Assembly (NCBI RefSeq): GCF_001507435.1 | Contig: NZ_LMWH01000243.1 | Coordinates: 186,001 to 250,000 of the forward strand | DNA: 64,000 nt | Direction of reading: 5' to 3' | From: Streptomyces sp. NRRL F-5122 | GTDB taxonomy: Bacteria > Actinomycetota > Actinomycetes > Streptomycetales > Streptomycetaceae | Shown here: positions 58,160-64,000 of the stretch, one piece after another | Layout: every line of letters begins with the position of its first letter | Position numbering within the stretch: position 1 is the first letter of the stretch | The notes under the pieces: generated by a model | Databases searched by the model: none | The model's input: only the letters and a program-made list of their open reading frames with translations | What the model was told of the DNA's origin: nothing | Made by a program: the position numbers and the translations under genes

Positions 58160-58810
58160 TTGCACCGCCGTCGCACCGCGATCGCCCTCAGCGCCGCCCT
58201 GGCCGCGGCTCCCCTCCTCACCGCGTGCGGCGGGTCCCCCCACGCGGGTGCCGCAGCCGTTGTCGGAGGGCAGCGGATCACGGTCGCACAGCTGGAGAGC
58301 CGGGTGAACGAGGTGCGCACGGCCCAGCACGCCGCCGCCACCGACGACGCCCAGTACCAGCAGACTCTCGCCCAGACCAGCAGCCTCACCCGGGACACGC
58401 TCCACACCATGGTCCTCGACCGGGTCCTGAACCGTGCCGCCAAGGAGGCGGGCGTCAGCGTCACCCGCAGTGACGTCGAGCAGATGCGGCAGGGCCTGGA
58501 GCAGCAGGCGGGCGGCAGCAAGGCGCTGCAGTCGGCGTGGCTGCAGCAGTACGGGGTCGCCCCCCAGCGCCTCGACGACAGCCTGCGCACGGAGGTCCAG
58601 GCCCAGAAGCTGGCCGGGGCGCTCGGTGTCGACATGAACACGACCGACGGTAAGGCCGCGTTCTGGACGGCGATGGCGCAGGCGTCCAAGGAGCTCGGCA
58701 TCAAGCTCAATCCCCGCTACGGCACCTGGGACGTGCAGAAGAGCAGCCGCGTGGACGCGAGGACGCCGTGGGTCAAGGAGGTCACCGCGGCGGCCGGGCA
58801 GCAGGCGTAG
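58160..58810 (+). CDS. SurA N-terminal-domain lipoprotein
   Basis: 216 residues from TTG 58160, chosen because GGGAGG lies five bases ahead and a lipoprotein signal begins there (lipobox LLTA-Cys23). The mature part VGGQRITVAQLESRVNEVR, MVLDRVLNRAAKEAGVSVT and DVEQMRQGLEQQAGG is the chaperone helix region of SurA/PrsA-like proteins. No PPIase domain follows, so it is a chaperone-only form. Located directly upstream of mazG. The open frame extends far upstream without meaning. Confidence 0.88.
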   Translation: MHRRRTAIALSAALAAAPLLTACGGSPHAGAAAVVGGQRITVAQLESRVNEVRTAQHAAATDDAQYQQTLAQTSSLTRDTLHTMVLDRVLNRAAKEAGVSVTRSDVEQMRQGLEQQAGGSKALQSAWLQQYGVAPQRLDDSLRTEVQAQKLAGALGVDMNTTDGKAAFWTAMAQASKELGIKLNPRYGTWDVQKSSRVDARTPWVKEVTAAAGQQA

Positions 58811-58874
58811 CACGGTCGGTGCGGGGCCCGTGGACCGCGTACGGGCCGTCAGTGGCGTGCGTTACGTTCGAAGG

Positions 58875-59882
58875 GTGAACACCACCAGCTCCCGCGCCCA
58901 GGGTCCGCACGGGACCGAAGCCTCCGAGGCGGCCGTCGGCCGTATCGTCCTGCTCACCACCAGCCACCGGGTCGCACCGGGTCTGCTGTCCTGGCCCGCC
59001 TGGCAGGTGCTGCGCGACGCCGACCGGGTCAGCTGCGCGGACGGCGCGCACCCCCAGCTGCCCTATCTGCGTGAGGCGGGCATCGTGGTCGACGAGGCCG
59101 CCCCGTCCGCACAGGAGCTGGTCGAGGCCTGCGCCGGCGGCCGTACGGTCGTGGTCGTCGCGACCGGCGAGGGAGAGCCCCGGCTCACCGACGGTCTGGC
59201 CCGGCTGGCGGGCTCCGGACGGGTGCGGATGCCGGAGCTCGAGCTGCTGCCCGCGTCGTACGACCTGCCCGGCGCCCGGCTCCTCGACCTCGTCCAGGTC
59301 ATGGACCGCATCCGCGCCGAGTGCCCCTGGTCCTCCCGGCAGACCCACCGGGGTCTGGCCAAGTACGGCATCGAGGAGGCGTACGAACTGGTCGAGGCGA
59401 TCGAGGCGGGCGACCGGGACGAACTGCGCGAGGAACTGGGAGACGTCCTGCTCCAGGTCGTCTTCCACTCCCGCATCGCGCAGGAGGACCCGGATGCCCC
59501 GTTCTCCATCGACGACGTGGCGGGCGGCATCGTGGCCAAGCTGATCCACCGCCACCCGCATGTGTTCGGCGACGAGACCGCCACGACGCCGGAAGAGGTC
59601 AAGGAGCACTGGCTGCGCACCAAGGCCCTCGAGAAGCAGCGCACTTCGGTGACGGAGGGCGTCCCCCTCGGCCAGCCGGGCCTGGCGCTCGCGGCCAAGC
59701 TGTCGTCCCGCGCCCGCACGGCCGGTCTCGACGTCCCGCTGCCGCACGGGGAGGGCATCGGATACGAACTGCTGGCGATGGCCGCGCGCGCCGAGGCCGA
59801 GGGCGTGGACCCCGAGGCGGCGCTGCGCGCGGCCGCCCGTGCGTACCGGGACGCGATCCGGGAGGCGGAGAGCGGCGGCTGA
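58875..59882 (+). CDS. mazG: Nucleoside triphosphate pyrophosphohydrolase
   Basis: 335 residues. C-terminal MazG domain: GIEEAYELVEAIEAGD and EELGDVLLQVVFHSRIA (the EExxE...ExxD metal-binding pattern), with HPHVFGDE. The N-terminal ~130 residues are a divergent SAM-methylase-like (tetrapyrrole methylase fold) module typical of actinobacterial MazG. It hydrolyses non-canonical or excess NTPs to NMP and PPi. GTG 58875 has TACGTT (58863-58868) 6 bp upstream, so the mRNA is probably leaderless. Confidence 0.9.
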   Translation: MNTTSSRAQGPHGTEASEAAVGRIVLLTTSHRVAPGLLSWPAWQVLRDADRVSCADGAHPQLPYLREAGIVVDEAAPSAQELVEACAGGRTVVVVATGEGEPRLTDGLARLAGSGRVRMPELELLPASYDLPGARLLDLVQVMDRIRAECPWSSRQTHRGLAKYGIEEAYELVEAIEAGDRDELREELGDVLLQVVFHSRIAQEDPDAPFSIDDVAGGIVAKLIHRHPHVFGDETATTPEEVKEHWLRTKALEKQRTSVTEGVPLGQPGLALAAKLSSRARTAGLDVPLPHGEGIGYELLAMAARAEAEGVDPEAALRAAARAYRDAIREAESGG

Positions 59883-59920
59883 GGTGCGGCCCGCTGCGGG
59901 CGGCCGGATACCGTCGACGG

Positions 59921-61234
59921 GTGACCGACCAGCCCCGCCCCGCGCGCACGAACCCCACCCCTGAGCTCTTCACCTGGGAGTTCGCCGCCGACCCCTATCC
60001 CGCCTACGCCTGGCTCCGCGAGTACGCCCCCGTGCACCGGACCAGGTTGCCCAGCGGTGTCGAGGCCTGGCTGGTCACCCGTTACGCCGACGCCAAGCAG
60101 GCCCTGGCCGACCAGCGGCTCAGCAAGAACCCGGCGCATCACGACGAACCGGCACACGCCAAGGGCAGGACCGGCATCCCCGGCGAGCGCAAGGCCGAGC
60201 TGATGACTCACCTGCTCAACATCGATCCGCCGGACCACACGCGGCTGCGCCGGCTCGTCTCCAAGGCCTTCACACCCCGGCGCGTCGCCGAGTTCGCGCC
60301 GAGGGTGCAGGAGTTGACCGACCGGCTCATCGACGGGTTCGCGGGCCGCGGCTCCGCCGACCTCATCCACGAGTTCGCCTTCCCGCTCCCCATCTACGCC
60401 ATCTGCGACATGCTCGGCGTGCCCCGCGAGGACCAGGACGACTTCCGGGACTGGGCAGGGATGATGATCCGGCACGGTGGGGGGCCGAGGGGCGGAGTCG
60501 CCCGGTCCGTCAAGAAGATGCGCGGCTACCTCGCCGACCTCATCCACCGCAAGCGGGAAGCCCTGCCCGAGGCGCCCGGCCCCGGCGAGGACCTGATCTC
60601 CGGGCTCATCCGTGCCTCGGACCACGGCGAGCACCTCACCGAGAACGAGGCCGCCGCCATGGCCTTCATCCTGCTCTTCGCCGGGTTCGAGACCACGGTC
60701 AACCTCATCGGCAACGGCACCTACGCCCTCCTCGGCCACCCGGAGCAGCGAGCCCGGCTCCAGGCCTCCCTCGCCCGCGGCGAGCGGTCCCTGCTCGAGA
60801 CCGGCGTGGAGGAACTCCTTCGCTACGACGGCCCGGTGGAGCTCGCCACCTGGCGCTTCGCCACACAGCCGGTCACCATCGGCGGGCAGGACATCGCCCC
60901 CGGGGACCCGGTGCTCGTCGTGCTCGCGGCGGCCGACCGGGATCCGGAGCGGTTCGCCGACCCCGATGTGCTCGACCTCGCCCGTCGTGACAATCAGCAC
61001 CTCGGGTACGGACACGGCATCCACTACTGCCTCGGCGCCCCGCTCGCCCGCCTCGAGGGGCAGATGGCGCTCGCCACCCTCCTCACCCGCCTGCCGGACC
61101 TGCGACTTGCGGTGGATTCCACCGATCTGCGCTGGCGCGGCGGGCTCATTATGCGCGGATTGCGCACGCTTCCCGTGGAGTTCACACCGATTCCGGGAAA
61201 AGATCATTTCCGTACCGCCGACTCCACCGGATGA
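59921..61234 (+). CDS. Cytochrome P450 (CYP107-like)
   Basis: 437 residues from GTG 59921; the open frame is longer but the P450 begins here. Seen: I-helix LLFAGFETTVNL, ExxR (E298-LL-R301) and the heme-binding LGYGHGIHYCLGAPLARLEG with Cys370; the usual first Phe of that motif is Leu. Similarity to bacterial CYP107 proteins is from recall. No ferredoxin gene is adjacent. A GATACC-type -10 close to the GTG suggests a leaderless message. Substrate unknown; no biosynthetic cluster surrounds it. Confidence 0.92.
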   Translation: MTDQPRPARTNPTPELFTWEFAADPYPAYAWLREYAPVHRTRLPSGVEAWLVTRYADAKQALADQRLSKNPAHHDEPAHAKGRTGIPGERKAELMTHLLNIDPPDHTRLRRLVSKAFTPRRVAEFAPRVQELTDRLIDGFAGRGSADLIHEFAFPLPIYAICDMLGVPREDQDDFRDWAGMMIRHGGGPRGGVARSVKKMRGYLADLIHRKREALPEAPGPGEDLISGLIRASDHGEHLTENEAAAMAFILLFAGFETTVNLIGNGTYALLGHPEQRARLQASLARGERSLLETGVEELLRYDGPVELATWRFATQPVTIGGQDIAPGDPVLVVLAAADRDPERFADPDVLDLARRDNQHLGYGHGIHYCLGAPLARLEGQMALATLLTRLPDLRLAVDSTDLRWRGGLIMRGLRTLPVEFTPIPGKDHFRTADSTG

Positions 61235-61253
61235 CACGGTGAACGCGCGGCCG

Positions 61254-61269
61254 GTCACGGGAGGGTGAC
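61254..61269. promoter_or_regulatory. GTCAC-N6-GTGAC inverted repeat upstream of Rpf gene 1
   Basis: Perfect arms GTCAC (61254-61258) and GTGAC (61265-61269). Located about 145 bp before ATG 61413 in a 178-bp gap that also has GTGATC elements (61284, 61297). Confidence 0.45.
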
Positions 61270-61412
61270 GGTTCCTCACCACTGTGATCTTCGCGTGATC
61301 TGCGCTGCATTAACTTGTGACAAGCGGCCGAGTGCCGATACGTTCACGCAGCAACGGGGCGGCACGCCACAGCCGCCGCGGGGTTCACTGCTGTCGTACG
61401 AAAGGCAACCGC

Positions 61413-62408
61413 ATGCTCTCCGGGAACGGTCGTCACCGTCGCCCCCGCCAGGCTCCGGCCCTCCTCGTCGCAGCAGGGGTGACCGGCTCGGCGATCGCCA
61501 TTCCGCTTCTGGGTGCGGGCGGCGCGAGCGCGGCCGACGGCACCACGTGGGACCGGGTCGCGCAGTGCGAGAGCGGCGGCTCCTGGAGCGCCGACACCGG
61601 GAACGGCCGCTACGGCGGACTGCAGTTGACGCAGCGGGACTGGGAGCGGCACGGCGGTCTCGCCTACGCCTCGAGCCCCGACCGGGCGAGCCGTTCGCAG
61701 CAGATCGCCGTCGCGGAGAGGATCCTCGCCGACCAGGGCGCCTCCGTCTGGTCCGCCTGCGCGCTGGTCGCGGGACTGGACGAGGACTCCGGCTCCGCGG
61801 ACGTCGACACGGGCGTGGCGGGCGACTCGTCGGACGGAGGCTCCTCCGGCTTCGGGCTTGACTCCGGCTTGTCCGACTCATCCGGAACATCCGCTTCGGC
61901 GAAGCCGTCCCCCTCTTCGCCTTCGTCGGAGTCGTCCGACTCCTCCTCTTCGTCCCCCTCTTCCGGTACGTCCCATGACGGCGAGGGTGACCGTTCGGGC
62001 GCCGGCACCTTCCGGGGCGACGACGACTCGTCCACCGGTGCGAAGAGTGACGAGTCGGACAAGTCCGGGCGGAGTGATGCCTCTTCGGGCGACGGTGCGG
62101 ATGAGGCGTCCGGCGCCGGCCGCCACCGCGGCGGCAGTGCCGACGAGGGTGACTCCGGCAGCCGTGCGGGCGACTCGGCGGGCCGGCACGCCTCGCGGGA
62201 CTCCCGGGCCGCACGCGACGGTGCCGACGGCTCGTACACCGTCCGCCCCGGGGACAACCTGTCGGACATCGCCGACTCCCTTGACCTCTCCGGCGGGTGG
62301 CGGGCGCTCTACCAGGCCAACGAGCAGACGGTCGGCGCCGATCCGGACCTCATCCTCCCCGGTCAGAGCCTTGCGCTCGATGTGGATCCGACCGCCGGGA
62401 AGCACTGA
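61413..62408 (+). CDS. Resuscitation-promoting factor-type cell-wall hydrolase with LysM (copy 1)
   Basis: 331 residues from ATG 61413, with AAAGG ahead. Signal peptide (about 1-38), then the Rpf transglycosylase-like domain (41-120): WDRVAQCESGGSWSADTGNG with catalytic Glu in CESGG, and GRYGGLQLTQRDWERHGG. A long Ser/Asp/Gly-rich low-complexity linker (about 125-275) precedes a C-terminal LysM (YTVRPGDNLSDIADSL). Secreted muralytic enzyme acting in spore germination and growth by family knowledge. Tandem with a second Rpf gene. Confidence 0.93.
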   Translation: MLSGNGRHRRPRQAPALLVAAGVTGSAIAIPLLGAGGASAADGTTWDRVAQCESGGSWSADTGNGRYGGLQLTQRDWERHGGLAYASSPDRASRSQQIAVAERILADQGASVWSACALVAGLDEDSGSADVDTGVAGDSSDGGSSGFGLDSGLSDSSGTSASAKPSPSSPSSESSDSSSSSPSSGTSHDGEGDRSGAGTFRGDDDSSTGAKSDESDKSGRSDASSGDGADEASGAGRHRGGSADEGDSGSRAGDSAGRHASRDSRAARDGADGSYTVRPGDNLSDIADSLDLSGGWRALYQANEQTVGADPDLILPGQSLALDVDPTAGKH

Positions 62409-62503
62409 ACTGCCCGTCGACCGGCGGTACTTCACATCCCGCTTCGGGCTTAATGTCCGATTTGGCGAGAGTGAGAGATGGGTCTCAAAGGCCCTGATCG
62501 TCT

Positions 62504-62533
62504 TTGAAATTCCGCGGATCGACTGCTTACGGT
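62504..62533 (+). promoter_or_regulatory. Promoter of the riboswitch-controlled rpf gene
   Basis: TTGAAA (62504-62509), 18-bp spacer, TACGGT (62528-62533). Transcription from here would include the whole structured leader that follows. Confidence 0.6.
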
Positions 62534-62561
62534 CATGACCGCTCGCCACAGCGGGCCCCCA

Positions 62562-62757
62562 CGGTCGCAACGCCGAATCCTGCCAGCGGCCGTGCGGAAC
62601 AGTCGTCGCGTCAAGCGCCGTAGGCAGGAGCGGGGGACCCAAGGTAAGTGCCGCGCCCGGACATCGACCGGGCCGGCTTGGGGTGGAGCCGTGCGCCCAG
62701 TTGCGCACGGCCGGGCAACTCAACCGGCCCGAACCCGACAGCTCACCTCGCAGGCGT
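62562..62757 (+). ncRNA. ydaO/yuaA-type cyclic di-AMP riboswitch leader
   Basis: The 5' leader carries the conserved blocks of this class in order: GGTCGCAACGCCGAATCCTG (62563-62582), CCGTAGGCAGGAGCGGGGGA (62628-62647 region), ACCCAAGGTAAGTGCC, CTTGGGGTGGAGCCG (62678-62692), and the closing CCCGACAGCTCACCTCGCAG (62734-62753). Established: a c-di-AMP riboswitch of this class controls rpfA in S. coelicolor. Exact ends are approximate. The 367-bp gap before the gene is explained by a promoter plus this leader. Confidence 0.9.
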
Positions 62758-62763
62758 CGGTGA

Positions 62764-63450
<687 letters not shown>

Positions 63451-63520
63451 CGGCGGCCGGGCAGCCGGCCCATCGAGTCCTCGTGCGGTCTTGTGAGGAC
63501 AGCCCCCGTCCCCACGGGCT

Positions 63521-63568
63521 CCCCGCTCCGGTGCGTGTACCCCCCGTACGCACCGGAGCGGGGCTTTT
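63521..63568 (+). terminator. Rho-independent terminator after rpfA
   Basis: Perfect 16-bp arms (63521-63536 and 63548-63563), extended by a GTAC/GTAC pairing, followed by C and TTTT (63565-63568). Confidence 0.9.
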
Positions 63569-63660
63569 GCTTGCCCGTCCCGTGCATTTCACCGCGACTT
63601 TCCCCGCCCCTTTGTTCCGCGCTGAAACAATGTGTACCGTCATCCTGTCCACGGGACGGT

Positions 63661-63695
63661 CGGTCGGCCGACCGCCGCTCCGGGGCGGATAGGCT
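63661..63695 (+). promoter_or_regulatory. eno promoter region with palindrome
   Basis: CGGTCGGCCGACCG (63661-63674) is a perfect 14-bp palindrome overlapping the -35 position of a candidate -10 TAGGCT (63690-63695), 53 bp before the eno GTG. Confidence 0.5.
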
Positions 63696-63699
63696 CTAG

Positions 63700-64000
<301 letters not shown>

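Noticed and set aside
59921..61234. P450 as part of a biosynthetic cluster
   Set aside because: Neighbours are mazG, a SurA-like lipoprotein and rpf genes; no synthase, ferredoxin or resistance gene accompanies it.

Overview
The window is a high-GC actinobacterial chromosome segment and reads as a Streptomyces core chromosome. The evidence is the strong G/C bias at third codon positions, the galT-galE-galK order, Rpf-type cell-wall hydrolases (one behind a ydaO/c-di-AMP-type leader), the many LuxR/TetR/MarR regulators, and standard actinobacterial housekeeping blocks. I saw no insertion sequence, prophage or CRISPR array.

Layout. 1-9.2 kb: the end of rsmA and ispE, a degenerate 29-bp tandem repeat array, a membrane acyltransferase, an ABC-F ATPase and two tandem secreted-type beta-propeller proteins. 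9.5-17.7 kb: two LuxR-type response regulators (the first lacks the phospho-acceptor Asp) flank a sodium/solute symporter and the galTEK operon. 17.2-20.8 kb: a MarR/Tam divergent pair and a desaturase-TetR operon, each with visible operator-like repeats. 21-28.8 kb: ppc, then a minus-strand housekeeping run (glmU, prs, rplY, pth) beside a tRNA-Gln gene. 29.3-30.6 kb: an orphan histidine kinase.

30.7-35.7 kb is the most unusual part, a cluster of polymorphic-toxin-type domains. On the minus strand are a YwqJ-like deaminase and a SUKH-3-like protein. Divergently on the plus strand are a single polypeptide joining a WHH-type nuclease domain to a SUKH domain, and an 873-residue protein that appears to join YrhB-like, proline/glycine-rich, deaminase-like and SUKH-4-like segments. 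None has a signal peptide, so these look like cytoplasmic toxin and immunity domains combined within one chain. A strong terminator closes the plus-strand pair.

35.9-48.3 kb: a DivIVA-like coiled-coil protein, a DUF485/acetate-type symporter pair, an MFS exporter, a MacB-like ABC exporter operon and mfd. 48.4-57.1 kb: a TetR/SCO6745-like divergent pair with direct repeats, an exported HNH lipoprotein, another lipoprotein, a small membrane protein, an orphan N6-methylase-like protein carrying HPPF instead of (N/D)PPF, and a Ser/Thr kinase with a C-terminal helical-repeat region. 57.2-64 kb: a secreted DUF1906 protein, a SurA-like lipoprotein, mazG, a cytochrome P450, two Rpf-LysM cell-wall hydrolases and the start of eno.

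All calls come from reading the sequence and recalling families. No database search was run. Start codons were chosen by Shine-Dalgarno position, domain start and overlap with neighbours.
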